Source: Psychrobacter sp. P11G3 (lineage in GTDB: Bacteria > Pseudomonadota > Gammaproteobacteria > Pseudomonadales > Moraxellaceae). From it: a stretch of DNA of 64,000 bases. The position numbers were made by a program, and so were the translations under genes. The stretch lies in NCBI RefSeq assembly GCF_001435845.1, contig NZ_CM003596.1, positions 2,305,137 through 2,369,136 on the forward strand, in the 5' to 3' direction. Position 1 is the first letter of the stretch. Each line of letters opens with the position of its first letter. Under the pieces are notes generated by a model. That model was not told the origin of the DNA, ran no database searches, and was given only the letters and a program-made list of their open reading frames with translations. This document shows positions 46,713 through 56,996 of the stretch, piece after piece.

Positions 46713-47281
46713 TGTATGACTCCGTTTAACCCGTGTGCCGTGGCTGATGTTATACCAACGCTTTTACGACGAACACGACAGGGAAAAATTAAAGGCAAGA
46801 TTTTACGGCTTTTTGCTCATAAAAGCAAGCCGCGCCTCTTGTTTTTGCAAGGTGGTTACACTAATGACCATCTCTCATTTGGCTATAACGGCTGCTCATC
46901 AAGGAAAGTCGATAGATGACAATACGGATATAAACATGAGAAATAGTAGTGATAAGTGATAGATTAAGCCCAACAGCGGCCATTATAACTTATGCAATCA
47001 GTTACTTACAGCCTTTTATGAATCATTTATGTGACCAATAAGCTTAAGATGCTTTAGAGGATATATCTGTAAAACATAAGACATTTCTTATCGTTTTTAT
47101 TCTACTCAATAGGCATAGTAAGCCCCACATATCATACGCCTGACCTACTTGTGCTATATACTTTAACCAACAATTTAAGCAGATAGCTATGCTATCATAA
47201 GCGAAATAATACCTTACCTATAGATAGATAAAGTCAAGGTTATACCAACTCTCTTTACTCTTATTAATATGACTATTTATT
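46713..47281. other. Divergent intergenic region rplU / ispB
   Basis: 569 bp. Small ORFs in the first 200 bp have no recognisable product. The part nearest rplU is less AT-rich and may be a structured ribosomal leader; I could not define a specific fold. The two promoters lie here. Confidence 0.45.
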
Positions 47282-48307
47282 ATGACTAGTACCTCTTTAA
47301 ATAATACCGTGCCTGCCTCTCAATCGACGCCTAGCTATGCTGATATTCAAAGTATCGTGGCCAATGATTTTGAGGTGATGGACAAGCAAGTATTTGGCAG
47401 TTTGAACTCAAAAGTACAACTCGTCATGAGCGTCTCGCAACACGTGATCAATGCTGGCGGCAAACGTATGCGTCCGCTGATTACCTTGCTTTGCGCACGT
47501 ATGTTTGATGACAATCCATCAGAAAAAGCCATGCATCTAGCAGCTATCACGGAAATGCTACATACCGCTACCCTAGTCCATGACGATGTCATCGATGAGT
47601 CAGGGCAGCGCCGTGGAAAGCCAACGGCAAATGCGACGTGGGACAATGCCACCGCTGTATTGGTCGGTGACTATCTGATTGCCCGTGCTTTTAATCTTTT
47701 GGTTGGTTTTCAGAGCTTGCCATTGTTACAAGTGTTCTCTGATGGGACCTGTGATATTGCTGAAGGCGAAGTATTACAGTTACAGCACCAGCATAACCCT
47801 GCCGCAACAGAGGAAGATTACTTACGTATTATCGATGGCAAAACATCACGCCTGTTCATGATGGCGACCCAAGGTGCTGCTATCTTGCAAGACAAGACAG
47901 AATATATGACGGCATTGGGCGATTTCGGACAGCATTTTGGTAATGCGTTCCAAATTATCGATGATGTGCTCGACTATAGTGGCGACAGTGAAGTGATGGG
48001 CAAAAACTTAGGCGATGATCTTGCTGAAGGCAAACCTACCCTACCGACTATCAAAGCACTCGAGCTACTCAAAGACAGCGACACTGAAGGCTATGAGCAG
48101 TTACGTGTTGCCGTTCAGACAGGTAAAACACCAAATGCTGAGCAACTGATTGAGTTAGTACGTAGCTCAGGCTCATTAGATTATTGCAAGCAACGCGCGT
48201 TGGAAGAAACTAGGCTCGCACAACAAGCCCTCAGCACACTGCCTGACAACCGTTATCGTCAAGGTCTGTACCAGCTGACTGAGCTTGCTAGCGCACGATT
48301 GGTATAA
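47282..48307 (+). CDS. ispB: Octaprenyl diphosphate synthase
   Basis: Trans-polyprenyl synthase making the ubiquinone side chain. The 341-residue protein has the first aspartate-rich motif LVHDDVIDES, GKRMRPLITLLCAR, VGDYLIARAF, the second Asp motif FQIIDDVLDYSGD, and GKNLGDDLAEGKPTLP. Chain length (octa versus nona) cannot be read from sequence by eye. It is monocistronic, with a terminator at 48316-48358. Confidence 0.94.
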   Translation: MTSTSLNNTVPASQSTPSYADIQSIVANDFEVMDKQVFGSLNSKVQLVMSVSQHVINAGGKRMRPLITLLCARMFDDNPSEKAMHLAAITEMLHTATLVHDDVIDESGQRRGKPTANATWDNATAVLVGDYLIARAFNLLVGFQSLPLLQVFSDGTCDIAEGEVLQLQHQHNPAATEEDYLRIIDGKTSRLFMMATQGAAILQDKTEYMTALGDFGQHFGNAFQIIDDVLDYSGDSEVMGKNLGDDLAEGKPTLPTIKALELLKDSDTEGYEQLRVAVQTGKTPNAEQLIELVRSSGSLDYCKQRALEETRLAQQALSTLPDNRYRQGLYQLTELASARLV

Positions 48308-48315
48308 TTAAATAT

Positions 48316-48358
48316 GAGTCGTCTGTGTTATTAACTAATTAAGACGGCTCTTTTTTTT
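48316..48358 (+). terminator. Terminator of ispB
   Basis: GAGTCGTCT (48316-48324) pairs with AGACGGCTC (48342-48350, one G-U), followed by eight T. Confidence 0.88.
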
Positions 48359-48822
48359 GACAGAATTTTTTAGCATGGCTTTTTAGCAAACTTCCTCAGC
48401 AATTGATAAATAAGAGCTCATAAATTAAGAAGTACCTTCTCAAAAACTAGCATGTCAGCCAAATCGTTACCTTTCTTTAAGTTTCATACATCCTTGCAGT
48501 ACTATAATCGTATAAGGCTTTTTGGACAGTCGGTCAAAGTTTGATGACGTTTGTTAGAGAGATACTGATAGTTATTTTTTATGACTGTAATTAGGGGTTG
48601 CTAAAATTGTCATTTTGTTGACAAAGTCGATTTTCTATCGTTAAAAAACCTTAGTTACTATAGGGTTTTAGATTTATAACAAAAGTTTACAATATATTTT
48701 GATACTAGGTTGTGCATGGTTCTATTAGCTGTTAATAGAGACGACGCTTACTATGACGGTAATCTATTAATTCGTAAACTGTAATATTACCGCTTTTCGA
48801 TCCAGCTCGTATTGCAAACTAC

Positions 48823-48854
48823 TTGACTGTGGGGTTACCCCAATAGTTTATAAT
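48823..48854 (+). promoter_or_regulatory. Candidate MerR-type promoter/operator of the RND operon
   Basis: TTGACT (48823-48828) and a perfect TATAAT (48849-48854) are separated by 20 bp instead of the usual 17. The over-long spacer contains the dyad GGGGT-T-ACCCC (48831-48841). Over-long spacers with central dyads are the signature of MerR-family activation. The predicted transcript would carry a leader of about 270 nt before the adaptor gene. No MerR gene is adjacent. Confidence 0.5.
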
Positions 48855-48989
48855 GACTCATTAAATTTATTAATCCATTCTGTGGTTTGCTTAAACAATT
48901 AATGCTAAATAATCCTTTCGATACTTAATCCATATCGATGTCAGATTTCCTATTAGTTATATTTCACTAACAGAATAATCTGAAACTGG

Positions 48990-49019
48990 AATAAATAATG
49001 CTAGCTTAGGCTATTTATT
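48990..49019. repeat. Inverted repeat in the efflux operon leader
   Basis: AATAAATA (48990-48997) and TATTTATT (49012-49019), 14-nt spacer with an internal GC/GC pair. AT-only arms make it weak; possible operator. Confidence 0.35.
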
Positions 49020-49136
49020 CTCTTTATTCAGCATTAGCAAGTTATTTAGTATTAGCAAGACCCTTATATTCAGTACGCCAAACTTATTGATCGATTTTTA
49101 TACTGTCACTATTTATATATATTGCCGAGGACATTG

Positions 49137-50540
49137 ATGAAGCACTCTTATCTTGCGCTTGTAATAGCATCTGTACTATCTGGAGCTGTACTGGTTGGCT
49201 GTGACAATAACGAGGACGCCGCTGGTGAGCAAGCCGCACAGCAGCAAATGCCGCCTGCGGTTGTCAACGTTCAGACAGTCACTCTCGATACCGTCCCTCA
49301 AGTACAAACTTTTTCTGGTCGTACTGCAGCTTATCAAACTGCTGACGTCCGCCCACAGGTCAACGGTGTGATTGACGAAGTACTATTCCGTGAAGGAAGT
49401 AACGTCAAAAAAGGTCAGCCGCTGTATCGCATCAATACTGACAACTACGCTTCATCGGTAAGCAGTGGTCAAGCAGCCGTGCAGCAATCACAAGCCAACT
49501 ATCAGACAGCTTTGGCAAACAATGCAAACGCAAAAGCTGAGTTAGTCAGTCGTCAAGCGTCATTAGCACAAGCGCAAAACGACTTACAACGTCTGCAGGG
49601 TCTGGTCAGTATCAACGCCATCTCACAGCAGCAATATGAGCAAGCACAGACGGCTGTACGTACCGCACAGGCCGCGGTACAAAGCGCCGCTGCTGCTGTT
49701 GGTCAGACACAAGCCGGTATCGAAAGCGCAAAAGCAGGCATTCAGACCGCAAAAGCTGGTCTTGATGCTAGCACATTGGATCTGAACCGTACTATCGTGC
49801 GTGCGCCTCTCACCGGTCGTACGGATCGCTCAAGCGTAACTGCTGGTACGCTGGTTAGCGCCGGTCAAGCCGATCCATTGGTGACTATTTCACGCTTAGA
49901 CCCTATCTACGTCGATATCAGCCAGTCTTCTTCTGAGTTGCTCAAGCTTCGTCAGCAGATTGCAGATGGTACTGCTCAGCCAGGTATGAACTCAGTTGAA
50001 TTGGTGCTAGAAGACGGTTCTGTTTACCCAGTACGCGGTAAGCTTGCACTGTCTGAAGCCAAAGTTGATGAGTCAACAGGCGCTGTCACCTTACGTGCTA
50101 TTTTTCCAAACAGCAATAACATCCTGCTACCAGGTATGTATGTCACGGCACGTTTGACACAGAGTGTTATTACCAACGCAGCCCTTGTCCCGCAAAGTGC
50201 AGTCACTCGTACGCCGAAGAGTGAGACGCAAGTCTATATCGTTGACGAAAATAATAAAATCCAAGTACGTCCGGTCACCATTAATGGTACTTACGATGGA
50301 CAATGGGTCGTCACTGAAGGCTTGAAAGCAGGTGACAAAGTGGTTGTGATTGGTGGTGCTAAGGTCAAGCCTGACCAAGAAGTGGTCGCCAAACCACTAG
50401 AAAGTGCAAATCCAGCACCAGCTGCTGCAAAAAATGCGCCTAATACCAAAACGCCGCAGCAAGCCGCAAAAACGATGGATAAAAAGCCAGCTGGCGATGA
50501 GACTTCTAGTGAAAAATCAACAGAAGCCGCTGCCAACTAA
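49137..50540 (+). CDS. RND efflux periplasmic adaptor (AcrA/MexA family lipoprotein)
   Basis: Membrane-fusion component of a tripartite drug pump. The start at 49137 (MKHSYLALVIASVLSGAVLVGC) has GAGGA just upstream; a TTG at 49122 in frame is less likely. A lipobox LVGC anchors it to the inner membrane. Order: barrel/lipoyl half (VQTFSGRTAAYQTADVRPQVNG, LFREGSNVKKGQPLYRI), a long Ala/Gln-rich helical hairpin (about residues 95-215), second lipoyl half (RAPLTGRTDRSSVTAGTLVS), beta-barrel and membrane-proximal domains. About 45 C-terminal residues are Pro/Ala/Lys/Glu-rich low complexity. First of three genes. About 467 residues versus 397 in E. coli AcrA. Confidence 0.92.
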   Translation: MKHSYLALVIASVLSGAVLVGCDNNEDAAGEQAAQQQMPPAVVNVQTVTLDTVPQVQTFSGRTAAYQTADVRPQVNGVIDEVLFREGSNVKKGQPLYRINTDNYASSVSSGQAAVQQSQANYQTALANNANAKAELVSRQASLAQAQNDLQRLQGLVSINAISQQQYEQAQTAVRTAQAAVQSAAAAVGQTQAGIESAKAGIQTAKAGLDASTLDLNRTIVRAPLTGRTDRSSVTAGTLVSAGQADPLVTISRLDPIYVDISQSSSELLKLRQQIADGTAQPGMNSVELVLEDGSVYPVRGKLALSEAKVDESTGAVTLRAIFPNSNNILLPGMYVTARLTQSVITNAALVPQSAVTRTPKSETQVYIVDENNKIQVRPVTINGTYDGQWVVTEGLKAGDKVVVIGGAKVKPDQEVVAKPLESANPAPAAAKNAPNTKTPQQAAKTMDKKPAGDETSSEKSTEAAAN

Positions 50541-50574
50541 TTCCATTCAAGACAGGAAGACTTAGGGATACACT

Positions 50575-53500
50575 ATGTCACGTTTTTTTATTAATCGCCC
50601 TATTTTTGCATGGGTGCTGGCTGTTTTGGTCATGCTCATCGGGGTAATATCCGTTCTTAATCTACCGATTGAACAATATCCACGTATCGCACCACCAACG
50701 ATTTCAGTCAGTGCAAGCTATCCTGGTGCCAATGCGCAAACCGTAGAAAACTCAGTAGTACAGATCATTGAGCAGCGTATGAAAGGTCTAGATGGCCTGA
50801 TGTATATGTCATCATCGAGCTCGTCAAATGGTAGTGCGTCTGTGACGCTAACCTTTGAAAACGGCACAGATCCTGACACAGCTCAAGTACAAGTACAGAA
50901 CAAACTGCAAGCAGCGATGAGCTCCTTGCCTGAGTCTGTTCAGCGTCAAGGTGTCAACGTCAATAAATCGTCTAGCAGCTTTTTGATGGTGCAAGCATTT
51001 ATTTCTGAAGATGGCACCATGGATCGGGCAGATATTGCCGATTATATTAACTCTAATGTCGTCGATTCGATCAGTCGTGTAGAGGGTGTGGGTGAAGTTC
51101 AAGTCTTTGGCTCTACCTATGCGATGCGTGTTTGGTTAGACCCATCACGCCTACGTAGCTACAACATGATACCTTCAGATGTCGTCAATGCGATACGAGC
51201 ACAGAATGCTCAGGTATCTGCTGGTCAATTGGGTCAAGCACCTGCCGACACAGACAAACAAGTTATCAACGCCACTGTTACTGTACAAAGCTATCTTCAA
51301 ACGCCTGAAGAATTTAAAAACATTCTACTAAAAACAGATACCTCAGGCGCACAAGTGCGCTTAGGCGATGTGGCAGATGTCGAGATTGGCAGTGAAAACT
51401 ATAGCGTTGTGTCTTTATACAATGGTCAAGAAGCAGCCGGTTTAGGTATTTCACTTGCTGGTGGCGCAAACGCCCTTGAGACTCGTGAAGCCGTCGGCGC
51501 ACGTATGGCTGAGCTGGAAAAAAACTTCCCAATTGGTCTAGCCTCAGTCGTTCCGTATGACACCACACCCTTTGTACGCTTGTCTATCGAACAAGTCGTT
51601 ATGACCCTCATTGAAGCGATTGTGTTGGTATTTATCGTTATGTTCATTTTCTTACAGAACTGGCGTGCAACCATTATCCCGACCCTTGCCGTACCTGTCG
51701 TACTCTTGGGTACCTTTGCAGTGTTGTATATTGCAGGCTTTAGTATCAACGTGTTGACCATGTTTGCCATGGTATTGTCCATCGGTCTACTGGTCGATGA
51801 TGCGATCGTCGTCGTAGAGAACGTCGAGCGAATACTAGAAGAAGATCCTCACATCTCTATCAAAGATGCAACTATCCAGTCAATGGGTGAAATCAGTAAA
51901 ATCGTTATTGGTATTGCGCTTATCTTATCCGCAGTATTCGTACCGATGGCCTTCTTTGGTGGCTCAACAGGTGTGATTTATCGTCAGTTCTCTATTACGC
52001 TGATTACCAGCATGGTGCTTTCTGCCATGGTCGCGCTTGTATTCACCCCTGCCCTATGTGTGACCTTGCTAAAACGTGGCAAAAGTCATGAAAAAGGCAG
52101 TACCGAAAAGCAAAAAGGCTTCTTCGGTTGGTTCAACCGCGGCTTCTTCAAACTTAGCCGTTCGTACGAAAACTTTGTCGGCAAAAGTATTCGTTTTAAA
52201 TGGTTATACATGATTGGTTATGCAGCCATCATCGGTATTATGGCGGTCGTGTTCTTACGTATTCCAGGCTCGTTTTTACCAGAAGAAGATCAAGGTATTA
52301 TGTTTACCTTGGTTCAGCTTCCGGCTGGCTCTACATTAGATGAAACACAAGACGTATTGGATAAAGTTAGAAACTATTACGATACCCAAGAAACCGATAA
52401 TATCGCTTCGGTCTTTACCATTGCAGGCTTTAGTTTTGCGGGTCAAGGTCAGAATATGGGTCTGGCGTTTGTGCGCTTATCAGACTGGGAGGAACGCTCG
52501 GGCGATGAAAACACCGCTCAAGCTGTCGCTGGTCGGGCGATGGGGTATTTCTTTACGCAGCTAAACGAAGCACAAGTATTTGCCATCGTACCACCAGCAA
52601 TTACCGAGCTTGGTAATGCCAGTGGTTTTGACTTAATGATTCAGGACAGTGGTAACCTCGGACATGATGGGCTACTTGAAGCCCGAAATATGCTCTTAGG
52701 TATGGCCGCACAGAACGATCAAGTGGCTGGCGTACGTCCTAACGGTCAAGAAGATTCGCCACAACTTAAAGTAAATATCAATCAAGAACAAGCGGCGGCT
52801 TATGGCCTGTCACTAAGCAATATCAATAGCGTCATCTCAACAGCGTGGGGCTCAAGCTACGTTAACGACTTCATCGATCGTGGCCGTATCAAACGCGTCT
52901 ATGTACAAGGTGAAGCCAGCAGCCGTACCAACCCCGATGATATTGGTAAATGGTATGTACGAAATGACATGAACGATATGATTTCGTTCGATGCATTCTC
53001 TAGTAGTGAGTGGCAGTCAGGCTCACCGCGTCTTACTCGTTACAACAGCCTACCGTCCATGAACATCCAAGGTAGCGCCGCACCAGGACTAAGTACTGGT
53101 GAAGCAATGAGCTCGATGGAAGCGATGATAGACAAGCTACCTGAAGGTATCAGTTATGAGTGGACAGGCATGTCATTGGAAGAGCAAAAATCAGGTGCCC
53201 AAGCGCCGATGCTTTATGCGCTTTCAATTCTAGTTGTCTTCTTATGTTTGGCGGCTTTGTACGAAAGCTGGTCTATTCCTGTCTCTGTACTACTAGTGAT
53301 TCCACTTGGGGTATTGGGTGCAGTGATATTTACCTGGCTACGTGGTTTTGCCAATGATATCTACCTGCAAGTTGGTCTACTGACTGTCGTTGGTTTGTCC
53401 GCCAAAAACGCCATTTTGATTATTGAATTTGCAAAAGAACACCAAGAGGAAGGTTACAGTCTCACAGAAGCCGTCATGACCGCAGCACGCCAGCGTTTGC

Positions 53501-53805
53501 GTCCGATTATCATGACCTCGCTTGCCTTTGGACTGGGTGTTGTGCCATTATTCTTGGCCAATGGGCCAGGTTCAGGCAGTCAAAACGCTATTGGTACTAG
53601 CGTTGTTGGTGGGGTAATTACAGCAACCCTCTTAGGTATCTTCTTTATCCCAATGTTCTATATCTGGGTGCGTAGTGCGTTCCCGCATAAATATGAGAAC
53701 AACACACCCAATGATAAAGATGGTGGCAATGGTACGCCTAACTCGCATAACCCAACACCTTCTGAGAGTTATCAGCCTGCAAGTCTTGGAGACAATACAC
53801 AATGA
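50575..53805 (+). CDS. RND multidrug efflux pump, HAE1 family (AcrB/MexB-like)
   Basis: Proton-driven inner-membrane exporter. The 1076-residue protein starts MSRFFINRPIFAWVLAVLVM, with family segments LPIEQYPRIAPPTISVSASY, the proton-relay GLLVDDAIVVVENVER (paired Asp in TM4), VPMAFFGGSTGVIYRQFS, the GSFLPEEDQG after TM7, and the TM10 Lys in VGLSAKNAILIIEFAKE. The C-terminal tail (about 35 residues after FPHKYE) is Asn/Pro/Gly-rich and polar. An AGGAAGAC region and short gap link it to the adaptor gene; its stop overlaps the next start as ATGA. Substrates cannot be told from sequence. Confidence 0.95.
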   Translation: MSRFFINRPIFAWVLAVLVMLIGVISVLNLPIEQYPRIAPPTISVSASYPGANAQTVENSVVQIIEQRMKGLDGLMYMSSSSSSNGSASVTLTFENGTDPDTAQVQVQNKLQAAMSSLPESVQRQGVNVNKSSSSFLMVQAFISEDGTMDRADIADYINSNVVDSISRVEGVGEVQVFGSTYAMRVWLDPSRLRSYNMIPSDVVNAIRAQNAQVSAGQLGQAPADTDKQVINATVTVQSYLQTPEEFKNILLKTDTSGAQVRLGDVADVEIGSENYSVVSLYNGQEAAGLGISLAGGANALETREAVGARMAELEKNFPIGLASVVPYDTTPFVRLSIEQVVMTLIEAIVLVFIVMFIFLQNWRATIIPTLAVPVVLLGTFAVLYIAGFSINVLTMFAMVLSIGLLVDDAIVVVENVERILEEDPHISIKDATIQSMGEISKIVIGIALILSAVFVPMAFFGGSTGVIYRQFSITLITSMVLSAMVALVFTPALCVTLLKRGKSHEKGSTEKQKGFFGWFNRGFFKLSRSYENFVGKSIRFKWLYMIGYAAIIGIMAVVFLRIPGSFLPEEDQGIMFTLVQLPAGSTLDETQDVLDKVRNYYDTQETDNIASVFTIAGFSFAGQGQNMGLAFVRLSDWEERSGDENTAQAVAGRAMGYFFTQLNEAQVFAIVPPAITELGNASGFDLMIQDSGNLGHDGLLEARNMLLGMAAQNDQVAGVRPNGQEDSPQLKVNINQEQAAAYGLSLSNINSVISTAWGSSYVNDFIDRGRIKRVYVQGEASSRTNPDDIGKWYVRNDMNDMISFDAFSSSEWQSGSPRLTRYNSLPSMNIQGSAAPGLSTGEAMSSMEAMIDKLPEGISYEWTGMSLEEQKSGAQAPMLYALSILVVFLCLAALYESWSIPVSVLLVIPLGVLGAVIFTWLRGFANDIYLQVGLLTVVGLSAKNAILIIEFAKEHQEEGYSLTEAVMTAARQRLRPIIMTSLAFGLGVVPLFLANGPGSGSQNAIGTSVVGGVITATLLGIFFIPMFYIWVRSAFPHKYENNTPNDKDGGNGTPNSHNPTPSESYQPASLGDNTQ

Positions 53806-55616
53806 GTGCTCAAAAAACATCTATCACTAACTCATCATCGGTAGCTATTACAGCTATCGATGCGCAGCCAGCGCTATCTCGTTTGCGCAAAAAAAGTGGT
53901 CGCCTGTTAGGTTTGACTGCATTGGCAATCAGCATGGCCGCTTGTAACACCATTCCAAAAGCCGATATGCGTCCTGTGCTAGCAGAGCCAAATATTCCTA
54001 TGCAGCAATCTTATGGTGCATTTGATAAAGAGACTGTCAGTAGTGCTGATCAAGCAAGCATTGCCAGTCAGCGCTGGCAGAATTTTTATAGCGATGAGCG
54101 CCTAAAAGGTCTGATTGCTCTCGGTCTTGAAAAAAACAAAGACTTTGAGAGTGCGCGCCTAGCCATTGAAAAAGCTCGTGCACAGTATCAGATTACTGAC
54201 ATTAATGACTTGCCAGCTATCAACGGCAGTGCTGGTTATACTCGCTCAGCACAAAATCGTACTGATCGAAACGCTAGTAGTAGCTACAGTGTCAACTTGG
54301 GTCTTGCCAATTATGAGCTCGATTTTTGGGGTAAAATCTCAAGCTTAAAAGATCAAGCATTGCAGAATTTCTTGGCGACCACAGCAGCTAAAGATGCGAC
54401 CCAAATCAGCTTGATTAGTAATATCGCACAAAGCTACGCCAACCTAAGCTACAGCTTGGCGCAATTAAAACTGGCTGAAGCTACAGTTGAGAGTCGTGAG
54501 CGTTCGCTATTTATCGCGGATAAACGTTTTGAAGCAGGTATTGACGCAAAACTGCCTTCATTACAGGCTGCTGCTTCTCTTGAAAGTGCCAAACTTGCCG
54601 TATTACGTGCCCAGACCAGTGTTCTTCAATCACGCAATGCATTGCAGTACTTAGTTGGTGGCGCTATTCCAAATGAGCTTATCCCAACACCTGCTGTTAG
54701 TAATATTACTAGCCAGCAGATATTTAATGCTGGTCTACCAAGTGAATTACTACGTTATCGTCCTGACGTCCTACAAGCAGAATACAACCTAAAAGCTGCT
54801 GGTGCGAATATCGAAGTGGCCCGTGCCTCTTACTTCCCATCTATTAGCTTGACCAGTAGTGTGGGCGTCAGTAGCGGCAGCTTAAATGACTTGTTTAAAA
54901 ATGGTGCCGTTGGTTGGTCATTTGGACCTAGCGTAAGCGTCCCTATCTTTGATGCAGGCCGTTTAGATGCCAATTATGATGTGGCTCAAATCGAACGTGA
55001 GCAAACGCTTGCTAGTTATGAGAGCTCTATTCAAACGGCATTCCGCGAAGTATCAGATGTACTTGCCACACGTGCAACACTCGGTGAGCAGTTAGAGGCG
55101 CAGTATCGTCTGCAAGATAATTTTGAACAGACATATCAGATAGCAGATGCGCGCTTTAAAGCTGGTCTGGACAATTACTTAGACGTACTTGATGCGCAGC
55201 GTTCACTGTTCTCTACTCAGCAAGGTATCCTAGATTTAGAGCTACAGAAAATCGTTAGCCAGATTGAGTTGTACCAAGCGCTTGGTGGCGGTGCGAATCT
55301 TGATGTACCGACCGTCATTCCGGTACCGCAGCATACTAACTTGGCGCAGATTGTTACTGGAACTGCGACTAGTGCAAAAACCAAAGCGACAAATGCCATC
55401 GAAGCAGCTGGTTCAGCGCGTGTGACTACGCCGCAAGAAGCGGTCGCCATTAAGCAGTCGCAAGCGGTAGAAACGACTACTTTTGAGCCTACTGCTATCG
55501 TCGATGTGAATGATGATGGCCAGAAGGATGCCGCTGTCGGCGTGATCACTGAAGAGACTCGCTTCAATAACAATAGTGTTGAGCAAGTTCCTGTGACCCA
55601 GATTGTTGAGCCTTAA
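53802..55616 (+). CDS. Outer-membrane efflux channel (OprM/NodT family lipoprotein) with C-terminal extension
   Basis: TolC-like channel completing the RND pump. The ATG overlaps the pump's stop codon (ATGA). Cys48 in ISMAAC is a lipobox, preceded by an unusually long polar n-region. The body shows WQNFYSDERLKGLIALGLEKN, NYELDFWGKISSLKDQAL, LRYRPDVLQAEYNLKAAGANI, ARASYFPSISLTSSVG, and VPIFDAGRLDANYDVA, all typical of OprM. The family normally ends near the VSQIELYQALGGG stretch; here about 110 further residues follow, Ala/Thr-rich, with one DVNDDGQKDAAVG that looks like a calcium-binding DxNDDGxxD loop. 604 residues versus about 485 for OprM. Confidence 0.93.
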   Translation: MSAQKTSITNSSSVAITAIDAQPALSRLRKKSGRLLGLTALAISMAACNTIPKADMRPVLAEPNIPMQQSYGAFDKETVSSADQASIASQRWQNFYSDERLKGLIALGLEKNKDFESARLAIEKARAQYQITDINDLPAINGSAGYTRSAQNRTDRNASSSYSVNLGLANYELDFWGKISSLKDQALQNFLATTAAKDATQISLISNIAQSYANLSYSLAQLKLAEATVESRERSLFIADKRFEAGIDAKLPSLQAAASLESAKLAVLRAQTSVLQSRNALQYLVGGAIPNELIPTPAVSNITSQQIFNAGLPSELLRYRPDVLQAEYNLKAAGANIEVARASYFPSISLTSSVGVSSGSLNDLFKNGAVGWSFGPSVSVPIFDAGRLDANYDVAQIEREQTLASYESSIQTAFREVSDVLATRATLGEQLEAQYRLQDNFEQTYQIADARFKAGLDNYLDVLDAQRSLFSTQQGILDLELQKIVSQIELYQALGGGANLDVPTVIPVPQHTNLAQIVTGTATSAKTKATNAIEAAGSARVTTPQEAVAIKQSQAVETTTFEPTAIVDVNDDGQKDAAVGVITEETRFNNNSVEQVPVTQIVEP

Positions 55617-55680
55617 ATGACCCAACCTTAATCTGATGACGCAGCTCTATCATCCTATTAACAGTCGATAAGTACTATCA

Positions 55681-55714
55681 GCCCTACCGACTTAACGTGG
55701 TGGGGCTTTTTGCT
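55681..55714 (+). terminator. Terminator of the RND operon
   Basis: AGCCCTACC (55681-55689) pairs with GGTGGGGCT (55700-55708, one mismatch/wobble), then a T-run. The remaining gap up to hemB shows no ORF. Confidence 0.85.
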
Positions 55715-55856
55715 TTTATGGACGTCTTTTAGTTATAGTAGGCTCACTTTATGCAAGTTCTCTTTATACAAGCTGTCTTTATATACGGCCACTTATAATG
55801 CACAGATTTTGATAAGCTAATTCTATAAAATACCGCTTATAGCGATATTATTTTAA

Positions 55857-56906
<1,050 letters not shown>

Positions 56907-56933
56907 TAGTCATTGTACTACCTTTTATAATGT

Positions 56934-56971
56934 AAAAGCCCCAGCTACCTATTAGTAGCTGGGGCTTTTTT
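56934..56971. terminator. Terminator between hemB and the GS-HQR gene
   Basis: AAAAGCCCCAGCTAC with GTAGCTGGGGCTTTT, 15-bp stem and CTATTA loop; bidirectional. Confidence 0.93.
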
Positions 56972-56996
56972 ATGCGGTTACTCTATTAAAATAAAA

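Larger units (their letters stand above)
48359..49136. other. Long non-coding region upstream of the RND efflux operon
   Basis: About 780 bp, very AT-rich, no ORF of recognisable content and no adjacent regulator gene. It holds a MerR-type promoter candidate (48823-48854) and an AATAAATA...TATTTATT inverted repeat (48990-49019). TATTAGCAAG/CATTAGCAAG is directly repeated near 49030-49060. Confidence 0.55.

Noticed and set aside
46677..46959. Overlapping small plus-strand ORFs between rplU and ispB
   Set aside because: They overlap the rplU start antisense, have no ribosome binding site and no recognisable product.
48359..49136. A hidden regulator gene for the RND operon
   Set aside because: Neither strand has a reading frame with HTH-like text in this AT-rich stretch.
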